NCBI GenBank assembly: GCA_958298945.1
Contig: OY282608.1
Span: 22,297,933-22,361,932, forward strand
Source: Atherix ibis
Lineage: Eukaryota; Arthropoda; Insecta; Diptera; Athericidae
DNA: 64,000 nt
Direction: 5' to 3'
The notes beneath the pieces were generated by a model. The model saw only the letters and a list, made by a program, of their open reading frames with translations, was not told where the DNA came from and did no database searches. Of the stretch, positions 13,970 to 27,370 are shown piece by piece. How positions within the stretch are numbered: position 1 is the stretch's first letter; every line of letters begins with the position of its first letter. A program made the translations under genes and the position numbers.

Positions 13970-14880
13970 ACCAACAAACCAACAAACGAACAAGCCAACA
14001 AACCACCAAACCAACAAGACAACAAGCCAACAAACCAACAAACCAACAAACCAACAAGCCAACAAACCAACAAACCAACAAGCCAACAACCCAACAAACC
14101 AACAAACCAACAAACCAAAAAACCAATAAACCAACAAACCAACAAACCAACAAAACAACAAACCAAGTAACCAAAAAGCCAACAAACTAACAAACCAACA
14201 AGCCAACAAACGAACAAGCCAACAAACCAACAAACCAACAAAGCAACAAGCCAACAAGCCAACAAACCAACAAACCAACAAGCCAACAAACCAACAAACC
14301 AACAAGCCAACAAGCCAACAAACCAACAAACCAACAAACCAACAAACCAAGTAACCAAAAAGCCAACAAACTAACAAACCAACAAGCCAACAAGCCAACA
14401 AACCAACAAACCAACAAACCAACAAACCAACAAACCAACAAGCCAACAAACCAACAAACAAATAAACCAACAAACCAACAAACCAACAAACCAACAAACC
14501 AAAAGCCAACAAACCAACAAGCCAACAAGCCAACAAACCAACAAAATAACAAACCAACAAACGAACTAACCAACAAACCAACAAACCAACAAACCAACAA
14601 ACCAACAAACCAACAAGCCAACAAGCCAACAAACCAACAAACCAACAAGCCAACAAGCCAACAAACCAATAAACCAACAAGCCAACAAACCAACAAACCA
14701 ACAAGCCAACAAACCAACAAACCAACAAACCAACAAACCAACAAACCAACAAACTAACAAACCAACAAGCCAACAAACCAACAAACCATCAAACGAACAA
14801 AGCAACAAGCCAACAAGCCAACAAACCAACAAACCAACAAGCTAACAAACCAACAAACCAACCAGCCAACAAACCAACAA

Positions 14881-16060
14881 ACCAGCAAACCAACAAACCA
14901 ACAAGCCAACAAACAAACAAACAAATAAACCAACAAACCAAAAAACCAACAAACCAACAAACCAACAAACCAACAAACCAACAAACCAACAAACCAACAA
15001 ACCAACAAACCAACAAACCAATTAACCAACAAACCAATAAACGAACAAACCAACAAACCAACAAACTAACCAACCAACAAACCAACAAGCCAACAAGCCA
15101 ACAAACCAACAAACCAACAAGCCAACAAGCCAACAAGCCAACAGACCAACAAACCAACAAGCCAACAAACCAACAAACCAATAAGCCAACAAACCAACAA
15201 ACCAACAAACCAACAAACCAACAAACCAAAAAACCTACAAACCAACAAACCAACAAACCAACAAACCAACAAACCAACAAGCCAACAAGCCAATAAACCA
15301 ACAAACCAACAAACCAACAAACCGACAAGCCAACAAACCAACAAGCCAACAAACCAACAAACCAACAAACCAAGTAACCAACAAACCAACAAACCATCAA
15401 ACGAAAAAAGCAACAAACCAACAAGCCAACAAGCCAATAAACCAACAAACCCAGTAACCAAAAAGCCAACAAACTAACAAACCAACAAGCCAACAAACCA
15501 ACAAGCCAACAAGCCAACAAACCAACAAACCAACAATTAACAAACCAAAAAACAAACAAACCAAAAAACCAACAAACCAACAAACCATCAAACGAACAAA
15601 GCAACAAGCCAACAAGCCAACAAACCAATAAACCAGCAAGCCAACAAACCAACAAACCAACAAGCCAACAAGCCAACAAACAAACAAACCAACAAACCAA
15701 CAAACCAACAACCCAACAAATCAACAAACCAACAAGCCAACAAACCAACAAACCAACAAACCAACAAGCAAACAAACCAACAAACAAATAAACCAACAAA
15801 CCAACAAACCAACAAACCAACAAACCAACAAACTAACAAACCAACAAGCCAACAAACAAACAAGCAAACAAACCAACAAGCCAACAAACCAACAAACCAA
15901 CAAACCAACAAGCCAACAAACCAACAAGCCAACAAACCAACAAACCAACAAGCCAACAAGCCAACAAACCAACAAACCAACAAGCCAACAAGCCAACAAA
16001 GCAACAAACCAACAAGCCAACAAACCAAAAAACAAATAAACCAACAAACCAACAAACCAA
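14881..16060. repeat. Copy 2, 2,558-base-offset pair (about 1.2 kb)
   Basis: This is the partner of 12331-13500. It includes a GAAAAAAGC variant near 15403 where copy 1 has the usual GAACAAAGC, and CAACCCAA near 15710 where copy 1 has CAAGCCAA. Shared AATTAAC and ACCCAGTAAC landmarks make common descent clear. Confidence 0.8.
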
Positions 16061-17801
16061 CAAGCCAACAAGCCAACTAGCCAACAAACCAACAAACCAA
16101 AAAACCAACAAGCCAACAAACCAATTAACCAACAAACCAACAAACGAACAAACCAACAAACCAACAAACCAACAAGCCAACAAACCAACAAACCAACAAA
16201 CCAACAAACCAACAAACCAACAAACCAACAAGCCAACAAACCAACAAACCAACAAACCAAGTAATCAAAAATCCAACAAACTAACAAACCAACAAGCCAA
16301 ACAGCCAACAAACCAACAAGCCAACAAGCCAACAAACCAACAAACCAACAAACCTACAAGCCAACAAACCAACAAACAAAAAAACCAACAAACCAACAAG
16401 CCAACAAGCCAACAAACCAACAAACTAACAAACCAACAAACGAACTAACCAACAAACGAACAAACCAACCAGCCAACAAACCAACCAACCAACAAGCCAA
16501 CAAACCAACAAACCAACAAAAAAACAAGCCAACAAGCCAACAAACCAACAAACCAACAAGCCAACAAACCAACAAACCAACAAACCAACAAGCCAACAAA
16601 CCAACAAGCCAATAAACCAACAAGCCAACAAACCAACAAACCAACAAAGCAACAAGCCAACAAACCAACAAGCCAACAAACCAACAAACCAACAAACTAA
16701 GTAACCAACAAGCCAACAAGCCAACTAACCAACAAACCAACAAACCAACAAACCAACAAACCAACAAGCCAACAAACCAACAAACGAACAAACCAAAAAA
16801 CCAACAAACCAACAAACCAACAAACCAACAAACCAACAAACCAACAAACCAACAAACCAGCAAGCCAACAAGCCAACAAACCAACAAACCAACAAGCCAA
16901 AAAACCAACAAGCCAACAAACCAACAAGCAAATAAACCAACAAACCAACAAACCAACAAACCAACAAACCAACAAACCAATTAACCAACAAACCAACAAT
17001 GGAACAAACCAACAAACCAACAAACCAACACACCAACAAACCAACAAGCCAACAAACCAACAAACCAACAAACCAACAAACCAACAAACCAACAAACCAA
17101 CAAACCAACAAGCCAACAAACCAACAAACCAACAAACCTACAAACCAACAAACTAACAAACCAACAAGCCAACAAACCAACAAACCAACAAACCATCAAA
17201 CGAACAGAGCAACAAGCCAACAAGCCAACAAACCCACAAACCAACAAGCCAACAAACCAACAAACCAACAAGCCAACAAGCCAACAAACCAACAAACCAA
17301 CAAACCAACAAGCCAACAAACCAACGAACCAACAAACCAACAAACCAACAAGCCAACAAGCTAACAAACCAACAAACCAACAAACCAACAAGCCAACAAA
17401 CCAACAAGCCAACAAACCAACAAACCAACAAACCAAGTAACCAACAAACCAACAAACCATCAAACGAACAAAGCAACAAACCAACAAGCCAACAAACCAA
17501 CAAACCAAGTAACCAAAAAGCCAATAAGCTAACAAACCAATAAGCCAACAAACCAACAAGCCAACAAGCCAACAAACCAACAAACCAACAAAGCAACAAA
17601 CCAAAAAACCAACAAACCAAAAAACCAACAAACCAACAAACCATCAAACGAACAAAGCAACAAGCCAATAAGCCAACAAACCAACAAACCAACAAGCCAA
17701 CAAACCAACAAATCAACAAGCCAACAAGCCAACAAACCAACAAACTAACAAACCAACAAGCCAACTAACCAACAAACCAACAAACCAACAAACCAACAAA
17801 C

Positions 17802-18689
17802 TAACAAACCAACAAACCAACAAGCCAACAAACCAACAAACAATTAAACCAACAAACCAACAAACCAATAAGCCAACAAGCCAACAAACCAACAAACCAA
17901 CAAACCAATAAGCCAACAAACCAACAAGCCAACAAACCAACAAACCAACAAACCAACAAGCCAACAAGCCAACAAACTAACAAACCAACAAACCAACAAA
18001 CCAACAAACCAACAAACCAACAAGCCAACAAGCCAACAAACCAACAAACCAACAAGCCAACAAACCAACAAACCAACAAACCCATATGCCAACCAACCAA
18101 CAAACTAAGTAACCAACAAGCCAACAAACCAACAAACCAACAAACCAACATGCCAACAAACCAAGTAATCAAAAATCCAACAAACTAACAAACCAACAAG
18201 CCAAACAGCCAACAAACCAACAAGCCAACAAGCCAACAAACCAACAAACCAACAAACCAACAAGCCAACAAACCAACATACAATTAAACCAACAAACCAA
18301 CAAACCAATAAGCCAACAAGCCAACAAACCAACAAACCAACAAACCAATAAGCCAACAAACCAACAAGCCAACAAACCAACAAACCAACAAACCAACAAG
18401 CCAACAAGCCAACAAACTAACAAACCAACAAACCAACAAACCAACAAACCAACAAACCAACAAGCCAACAAGCCAACAAACCAACAAACCAACAAGCCAA
18501 CAAACCAACAAACCAACAAACCCATATGCCAACCAACCAACAAACTAAGTAACCAACAAGCCAACAAACCAACAAACCAACAAACCAACATGCCAACAAA
18601 CCAAGTAATCAAAAATCCAACAAACTAACAAACCAACAAGCCAAACAGCCAACAAACCAACAAGCCAACAAGCCAACAAACCAACAAAC
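17802..18689. repeat. 440-base tandem duplication
   Basis: Two adjacent copies are related by an offset of exactly 440 bases (55 units). Landmarks are CAATTAAACC at 17841 and 18281, CCCATATGCC at 18081 and 18521, and GCCAAACAGCC at 18200 and 18640. Only isolated differences are seen, for example AACAAACAATT against AACATACAATT just before the first landmark. The near-identity indicates a recent event. The copies part at about 18690, where a CAAACTAA unit replaces CAAACCAA. Confidence 0.85.
18083..18088. other. CATATG palindrome, one of four in the array
   Basis: CATATG lies within a CCCATATGCC variant. The same site occurs at 18523, 20363 and 23393, each time inside the same local context. 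It is one of the very few self-complementary hexamers possible in this A/C-biased strand. It is a variant unit shared by duplication, with no sign of function. It is also an NdeI recognition site and so a physical map marker. Confidence 0.85.
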
Positions 18690-19659
18690 TAACAAACCAA
18701 CAAATGAACTAACCAACAAACCAACAAACCAACAAGCCAACAAACCAACCAACCAACAAGCCAACAAACCAACAAACCAACAAACCAACAAAAAAACAAG
18801 CCAACAAGCCAACAAACCAACAAATTAACAAGCCAACAAACCAACAAACCAACAAACCAACAAGCCAACAAACCAACAAGCCAATAAACCAACAAGCCAA
18901 CAAACCAACAAACCAACAAAGCAACAAGCCAACAAACCAACAAGCCAACAAACCAACAAACGAACAAACTAAGTAACCAACAAGCCAACAAGCCAACTAA
19001 CAAACAAACCAACAAACCAACAAACCAACAAACCAACAAGCCAACAAACCAACAAAAGAACAAACCAAAAAACCAACAAACCAACAAACCAACAAACCAA
19101 CAAACCAACAAACCAACAAACCAACAAACCAGCAAGCCAACAAGCCAACAAACCAACAAACCAACAAGCCAACAAACCAACAAACCAACAAGCAAATAAG
19201 CCAACAAACCAACAAACCAACAAACCAACAAACCAATTAACCAACAAACCAACAATGGAACAAACCAACAAACCAACAAACCAACACACCAACAAACCAA
19301 CAAGCCAACAAGCCAACAAACCAACAAACCAACAAGCCCACAAGCCAACAAACCAACAAACCAACAAACCAACAAGCCAACAAACCAACAAACCAACAAG
19401 CCAACAAACCAACAAACCAACAAACCTACAAACCAACAAACTAACAAACCAACAAGCCAACAAACCAACAAACCAACAAACCATCAAACGAACAGAGCAA
19501 CAAGCCAACAAGCCAACAAACCCACAAACCAACAAGCCAACAAACCAACAAACCAACAAGCCAACAAGCCAACAAACCAACAAACCAACAAACCAACAAG
19601 CCAACAAACCAACGAACCAACAAACCAACAAACCAACAAGCCAACAAGCCAACAAACCA

Positions 19660-21660
19660 ACCAACCAACAAACCAACAAGCCAACAAACCAACAAGCCAA
19701 CAAACCAACAAACCAACAAACCAAGTAACCAACAAATCAACAAACCATCAAACGAACAAAGCAACAAACCAACAAGCCAACAAACCAACAAACCAAGTAA
19801 CCAAAAAGCCAATAAGCTAACAAACCAATAAGCCAACAAACCAACAAGCCAACAAGCCAACAAACCAACAAACCAACAAAGCAACAAACCAAAAAACCAT
19901 CAAACCAAAAAACCAACAAACCAACAAACCATCAAACGAACAAAGCAACAAGCCAACAAGCCAACAAACCAACAAACCAACAAGCCAACAAACCAACAAA
20001 TCAACAAGCCAACAAGCCAACAAACCAACAAACTAACAAACCAACAAGCCAACAAACCAACAAACCAACAAGCCAACAAACCAACAAATCAACAAACCAA
20101 CAAACCAACAAACAATTAAACCAACAAACCAACAAACCAATAAGCCAGCAAGCCAACAAACCAACAAACCAACAAACCAATAAGCCAACAAACCAACAAG
20201 CCAATAAGCCAACAAACCAACAAACCAACAAACCAACAAGCCAACAAGCCAACAAACCAACAAACCAACAAGCCAACAAACCAACAAACCAACAAACCAA
20301 CAAGCCAACAAGCCAACAAACCAACAAACCAACAAGCCAACAAACCAACAAACCAACAAACCCATATGCCAACAAACCAACAAACTAAGTAACCAACAAG
20401 CCAACGAACCAACAAACCAACAAACCAACATGCCAACAAACCAACAAACTAAGTAACCAACAAGCCAACAAACAAACAAACCAACAAGCCAATAAGCCAA
20501 CAAACCAACAAACCAACAAACCAACAAGCCAATAAACCAACAAGCCAACAAACCAATAAACCAACAAGCCAACAAGCCAACAAACCAACAAACCAACACA
20601 CCAACAAGCCAACAAACCAACAAACCAACAAGCCAACAAACCAGCAAGCCAACAAACCAACAAACCGACAAGCCAACAAGCCAACAAACAAACAAACCAA
20701 CAAACCAACAAGCCAACAAACCAACAAACCAACAAACCAACAAACCAACAAGCCAACAAACCAACAAGCCAACAAACCAACAAGCCAACAAACCAACAAA
20801 CCAACAAAGCAACAAGCCAACAAACCAACAAGCCAACAAACCAACAAACCAACAAACTAAGTAACCAACAAGCCAACAAACCAACAAACCAACAAACCAA
20901 CAAACCAACAAACCAACAAACCAACAAACCAACAAACCAACAAACTAACAAACCAACAAACCAACAAGCCAACAAACCAACAAACCAACAAACCAAAAAA
21001 CCAACAAACCAACAAACCAACAAACCAACAAACCAACAAACAAACAAGCCAACAAGCCAACAAACCAACAAACCAACAAGCCAACAAACCAACAAACCAA
21101 CAAACCAACAAGCCATCAAACCAACAAACAAATAAACCAACAAACCAACAAACCAACAAACCAACAAGCCAAGTAACCAACAAGCCACCAAACCAACAAA
21201 CCAACAAGCCAACAAGCCAACAAACCAACAAACCAACAAGCCAACAAACCAACAAACCAACAAGCCAACAAACCAACAAAAACCAAAAAACCAACAAACC
21301 AACAAACCAACAAACCACCAAACCAACAAACCAACAAACCAACAAGCCAACAAACCAACAAACCAAGAAACCAGCAATCCAAGTAACGAAAAAGCCAACA
21401 AACTAACAAACCAACAAGCCAACAAACCAACAAGCCAACAAGCCAACAAACCAACAAACTAACAAAGCAACAAACCAGCAAACCAACAAGCCAACAAACC
21501 AACCAACCAACAATCCATCAAGCCAACAAACCAACAAACCAACAAGCCAACAAACCAACAAACCAACAAAACAACAAACCAACAAACCAAAAAACCAAAA
21601 AACCAACAAACCAACAAACCAACAAACCAACAAACCAACAAGCCAACAAACCAACAAACC
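19660..21660. repeat. Copy 1 of a 2-kb duplication (offset 3,030)
   Basis: Landmarks GTAACCAACAAATC (19725/22755), CCAATAAGCT (19809/22839) and CCCATATGCC (20361/23391) are all 3,030 bases apart. Further right, CAAAAACC (21277/24259) and CAAAACAAC (21567/24549) are 2,982 apart. The 48-base difference maps to a run of canonical units: here 71 bases separate AGCC (20871) from AAACT (20942), in the partner 23. That is a gain or loss of six octamers. A few substitutions are visible, for example CCATC near 19898 against CCAAC in the partner. Confidence 0.85.
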
Positions 21661-22483
21661 AACAAAGCAACAAACCAACAAGCCAACAAACCAACAAACC
21701 AACAAACCAAAAAACCAACAAACCAACAAACCAACAAACCAACAAACCAACAAACCAACAAACTAACAAACCAACAAACCAACAAGCCAACAAACCAACA
21801 AACCAACAAACCAAAAAACCAACAAACCAACAAACCAACAAACCAACAAACCAACAAACAAACAAGCCAACAAGCCAACAAACCAACAAACCAACAAGCC
21901 AACAAACCAACAAACCAACAAACCAACAAGCCATCAAACCAACAAACAAATAAACCAACAAACCAACAAACCAACAAACCAACAAGCCAAGTAACCAACA
22001 AGCCACCAAACCAACAAACCAACAAGCCAACAAGCCAACAAACCAACAAACCAACAAGCCAACAAACCAACAAACCAACAAGCCAACAAACCAACAAAAA
22101 CCAAAAAACCAACAAACCAACAAACCAACAAACCACCAAACCAACAAACCAACAAACCAACAAGCCAACAAACCAACAAACCAAGAAACCAGCAATCCAA
22201 GTAACGAAAAAGCCAACAAACTAACAAACCAACAAGCCAACAAACCAACAAGCCAACAAGCCAACAAACCAACAAACTAACAAAGCAACAAACCAGCAAA
22301 CCAACAAGCCAACAAACCAACCAACCAACAATCCATCAAGCCAACAAACCAACAAACCAACAAGCCAACAAACCAACAAACCAACAAAACAACAAACCAA
22401 CAAACCAAAAAACCAAAAAACCAACAAACCAACAAACCAACAAACCAACAAACCAACAAGCCAACAAACCAACAAAAACCAAA
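20942..22483. repeat. 818-base tandem duplication
   Basis: AAACTAAC at 20942 and 21760, CAAAAACC at 21277 and 22095, and CAATCCATC at 21511 and 22329 all give an offset of 818 bases. The offset is not a multiple of 8 (102 units plus 2 bases), because the copied block itself holds out-of-register units such as CAAAAACC. About 720 bases can be matched before the copies part. A third copy, with the marker CAATCCATC at 24493, lies in the 3,030-offset partner. Confidence 0.85.
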
Positions 22484-22689
22484 AAACCAACAAACCAACA
22501 ATCCAACTAACCAACAAACCAACAAACCAACAAACCAACAAGCCAACAAACCAACAAACCAACAAACCAAGTAACGAAAAAGCCAACAAACTAACAAACC
22601 AACAAGCCAACAAACCAACAAGCCAACAAGCCAACAAACCAACAAACCAACAAAGCAACAAACCAACAAACCAACAAGCCAACACACCA

Positions 22690-24640
22690 ACCAACCAACA
22701 AACCAACAAGCCAACAAACCAACAAGCCAACAAACCAACAAACCAACAAACCAAGTAACCAACAAATCAACAAACCATCAAACGAACAAAGCAACAAACC
22801 AACAAGCCAACAAACCAACAAACCAAGTAACCAAAAAGCCAATAAGCTAACAAACCAATAAGCCAACAAACCAACAAGCCAACAAGCCAACAAACCAACA
22901 AACCAACAAAGCAACAAACCAAAAAACCAACAAACCAAAAAACCAACAAACCAACAAACCATCAAACGAACAAAGCAACAAGCCAACAAGCCAACAAACC
23001 AACAAACCAACAAGCCAACAAACCAACAAATCAACAAGCCAACAAGCCAACAAACCAACAAACTAACAAACCAACAAGCCAACAAACCAACAAACCAACA
23101 AGCCAACAAACCAACAAATCAACAAACCAACAAACCAACAAACAATTAAACCAACAAACCAACAAACCAATAAGCCAGCAAGCCAACAAACCAACAAACC
23201 AACAAACCAATAAGCCAACAAACCAACAAGCCAACAAGCCAACAAACCAACAAACCAACAAACCAACAAGCCAACAAGCCAACAAACCAACAAACCAACA
23301 AGCCAACAAACCAACAAACCAACAAACCAACAAGCCAACAAGCCAACAAACCAACAAACCAACAAGCCAACAAACCAACAAACCAACAAACCCATATGCC
23401 AACAAACCAACAAACTAAGTAACCAACAAGCCAACAAACCAACAAACCAACAAACCAACATGCCAACAAACCAACAAACTAAGTAACCAACAAGCCAACA
23501 AACAAACAAACCAACAAGCCAATAAGCCAACAAACCAACAAACCAACAAACCAACAAGCCAATAAACCAACAAGCCAACAAACCAATAAACCAACAAGCC
23601 AACAAGCCAACAAACCAACAAACCAACACACCAACAAGCCAACAAACCAACAAACCAACAAGCCAACAAACCAGCAAGCCAACAAACCAACAAACCGACA
23701 AGCCAACAAGCCAACAAACAAACAAACCAACAAACCAACAAGCCAACAAACCAACAAACCAACAAACCAACAAACCAACAAGCCAACAAACCAACAAGCC
23801 AACAAACCAACAAGCCAACAAACCAACAAACCAACAAAGCAACAAGCCAACAAACCAACAAGCCAACAAACCAACAAACCAACAAACTAAGTAACCAACA
23901 AGCCAACAAACCAACAAACCAACAAACTAACAAACCAACAAACCAACAAGCCAACAAACCAACAAACCAACAAACCAAAAAACCAACAAACCAACAAACC
24001 AACAAACCAACAAACCAACAAACAAACAAGCCAACAAGCCAACAAACCAACAAACCAACAAGCCAACAAACCAACAAACCAACAAACCAACAAGCCATCA
24101 AACCAACAAACAAATAAACCAACAAACCAACAAACCAACAAACCAACAAGCCAAGTAACCAACAAGCCACCAAACCAACAAACCAACAAGCCAACAAGCC
24201 AACAAACCAACAAACCAACAAGCCAACAAACCAACAAACCAACAAGCCAACAAACCAACAAAAACCAAAAAACCAACAAACCAACAAACCAACAAACCAC
24301 CAAACCAACAAACCAACAAACCAACAAGCCAACAAACCAACAAACCAAGAAACCAGCAAACCAAGTAACGAAAAAGCCAACAAACTAACAAACCAACAAG
24401 CCAACAAACCAACAAGCCAACAAGCCAATAAACCAACAAACTAACAAAGCAACAAACCAGCAAACCAACAAGCCAACAAACCAACCAACCAACAATCCAT
24501 CAAGCCAACAAACCAACAAACCAACAAGCCAACAAACCAACAAACCAACAAAACAACAAACCAACAAACCAAAAAACCAAAAAACCAACAAACCAACAAA
24601 CCAACAAACCAACAAACCAACAAACCAACAAGCCAACAAA
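22690..24640. repeat. Copy 2 of the 2-kb duplication (offset 3,030)
   Basis: This is the partner of 19660-21660, shorter by six octamers in one run near 23901-23924. The two agree almost unit for unit elsewhere, so the duplication looks recent. The right end resembles the second copy of the 818-base duplication (22483) rather than the first, which suggests later exchange among these copies. Confidence 0.85.
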
Positions 24641-27370
24641 CCAACAAAAACCAAAAAACCAACAAACCAACAAACCAACTAACCAACAAACCAACAAACC
24701 AACAAACCAACAAGCCAACAAACCAACAAACCAACAAACCAAGTAACGAAAAAGCCAACAAACTAACAAACCAACAAGCCAACAAACCAACAAGCCAACA
24801 AGCCAACAAACCAACAAACCAACAAAGCAACAAACCAACAAACCAACAAGCCAACACACCAACCAACCAGCAAACCAACAAGCCAACAAACTAACAAACC
24901 AACAAGCCAACAAACCAACAAACCAACAAAGCAACAAACCAACAAAACAAAAAACCAACAAACCACCAAACCAACAAACAAACAAACCAACAAACCAACA
25001 AACCAACAAGCCAACAAACCAACAAACCAACAAACCAACAAACCAACAAACCAACAAACCAACAAACCAACAAACCAACAAACCAACAAACCAACAAACC
25101 AACAAGCCAACAAGCCAACATGCCAACAAACCAGCAAACTAAGTAACCAACAAGCCAACAAACCAACAAACCAACAAACCAACAAGCCAACAAACCAACA
25201 AGCAAAGTAACCAACAAGCCAACAAACCAACAAACCAACAAGCCAACAAGCCAACAAACCAATAAACCAACAAGCCAACAAACCAACAAGGCAACAAACC
25301 AACAAACCAACAAACCAACAAACCAAAAAACCAACAAACCAACAAACCAACAAACCAACAAACCAACAAGCCAACAAACCAACAAACCAACAAACCAAGT
25401 AACGGAAAAGCCAAAAAACTAACAAACCACCAAGCCAACAAACCAACAAGCCAACAAGCCAACAAACCATCAAACCAACAAAGCAACAAACCAACAAACC
25501 AACAAGCCAACAAACCAATAAACCAACAAACCAACAAGCCAACAAACCAACCAACCAACAAACCAACAAACCAACAAAACAACAAACCAACAAACCAAAA
25601 AACTAACAAACCAACAAACCAACAAACCAACAAACCAACAAACCAACAAGCCAACAAACCAACAAACCAACAAGCCAACAAACCAACAAACCAACAAACC
25701 AACAAACCAACAAGCCAACAAGCCAACAAACCAACAAACCAACAAGCCAACAAGCCAACAAACCAACAAACCAACAAGCCAACAAACCAACAAACCAACA
25801 AGCCAACAAACCAACAAACCAACAAACTAACAAAGCAACAAGCCAACAAACCAACAAACAACAAACCAACAACCCAACAAGCAAACAAACTAACAAACCA
25901 ACAAACCAACAAGCCAACAAACCAACAAACCAACAAGCCAAGAAACCAACAAGCCAACAAACCAACAAACCAACAAGCAAACAAACCAACAAACCAACAA
26001 GCCAACAAACCAACAAACCAACAAACCAACAAACCAACAAACCAACAACCCAACAAGCCAACAAACCAACAAACCAACAAGCCAGCAAACCAACAAACCA
26101 ACAAACCAACAAGCCAACAAACCAACAAGCCAACAAACCAACAAACCAACAAGCCAACAAGCCAACAAACCAACAAACCAACAAGCCAACAAGCCAGCAA
26201 ACCAACAAACCAACAAGCCAACAAACCAGCAAACAAATAAACTAACCAACAAACCAACAAACCAACAAGCCAACAAGCCAACAAGCCAACAAGCCAACAA
26301 GCCAACAAACCAACAAGCCAACAAACCAACAAACCAACAAACAAATAAACCAACAAACCAACAAACCAACAAACCAACAAACCAACAAACCAACAAACCA
26401 ACAAACAAATAAAGCAACCAACCAACAAACCAACAAACCAACAAACCAACAAACCAACAAACCAATTTACCAACAAAGCAACAAACCAACAAGCCAACAA
26501 ACCAACAAACCAACAAACCAAGTAACCAAAAAGCCAACAAGCCAACAAACCAACAAACCAACAAACCAACAAGCCAACAAACCAATAAGCCAACAAACCA
26601 ACAAACCAACAAGCCTACAAGCCAACAAACCAACAAACCAATAAACCAACAAGCCAACAAAGCAACAAACCAACAAGCCAACAAGCCAACAAACCAACAA
26701 ACCAACAAACCAACAAGCCAACAAGCCAACAAACGAACAAACCAACAAGCCAACAAACCGACAAACCAACAAGCCAACAAGCCAACAAACCAACAAACCA
26801 AAAATCCAACAAGCCAACAAACCAACAAACCAACAAGCCAACAAACCAACAAACAAATAAACCAACATGCCAACAAACTAACAAACTAAGCAACCAACAA
26901 ACCAACAAACCAACAAGCCAACAAGCCAACAAACCAAAAAACCCACAAACCAACAAACCAACAAACCAAGTAACCAACAAACCAACAAATCTTCAAACGA
27001 ACAAAGCAACAAACCAACAAACCAACAAACCAACAAACCAACAAACCAGCAAACCAACAAGCCAACAAACCAACAAACCAACAAACCAACAAACCAACAA
27101 ACCAATTTACCAACAAAGCAACAAACCAACAAGCCAACAAACCAACAAACCAACAAACCAAGTAACCAAAAAGCCAACAAGCCAACAAACCAACAAACCA
27201 ACAAACCAACAAGCCAACAAACCAATAAGCCAACAAACCAACAAACCAACAAACCCACAAGCCAACAAGCCAACAAACCAACAAACAAATAAACCAACAA
27301 ACCAACAAACCAGCAAACCAACAAACCAAAAAACCAACAAACCAACAAGCCAACAAGCCAACAAACCAAG

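Larger units (their letters stand above)
9600..16250. repeat. Segment with paired copies about 2.5 kb apart
   Basis: This segment is octamer array with two sets of long copies, one at an offset of 2,519 bases and one at 2,550-2,558 bases. A composite made of CAAACCAT, CAAACGAA and CAAAGCAA is frequent here, often preceded by GTAACCAA. The marker CAATGAACC occurs at 10486, 11101 and 13620. No gene, RNA or unique sequence is seen. The similar offsets suggest a higher-order unit of about 2.5 kb in this part, distinct from the roughly 2.8 kb unit further right. Confidence 0.8.
16250..19650. repeat. Segment with a 2.26-2.29 kb-offset pair and a 440-base tandem duplication
   Basis: Markers CAAACGAAC/CAAATGAAC (16437/18701), CAATGGAAC (ATG at 16999/19255), CAGAGCAAC (GAGC at 17207/19495) and CCAATAAGCT (17521/19809) give offsets of 2,264, 2,256, 2,288 and 2,288. 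These differ by whole octamers (8 and 32 bases). The marker GCCAAACAGCC occurs at 16296, 18200 and 18640. No gene is present. The ATG in the CAATGGAAC marker opens a readthrough frame on the + strand, which is not a gene. Confidence 0.8.
19650..25850. repeat. Segment with 3,030-base-offset and 818-base-offset duplications
   Basis: This segment is built by two layers of duplication. About 2 kb from 19660 recurs from 22690, and an internal block from 20942 recurs 818 bases later at 21760. Units such as CAAAAACC, CAATCCAT, CAAACCAC and GTAACGAA mark these copies. The stretch from about 24640 to 25850 carries related units (CAACACACC, GTAACGGAA near 25400) without an obvious long partner. No gene is seen. 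Confidence 0.8.

Noticed and set aside
16999..17364. Open frames starting at CAATGGAAC on the + strand (also at 19255)
   Set aside because: The ATG belongs to a variant unit copied by the 2,256-base duplication. The peptide is repeat readthrough with no domain.
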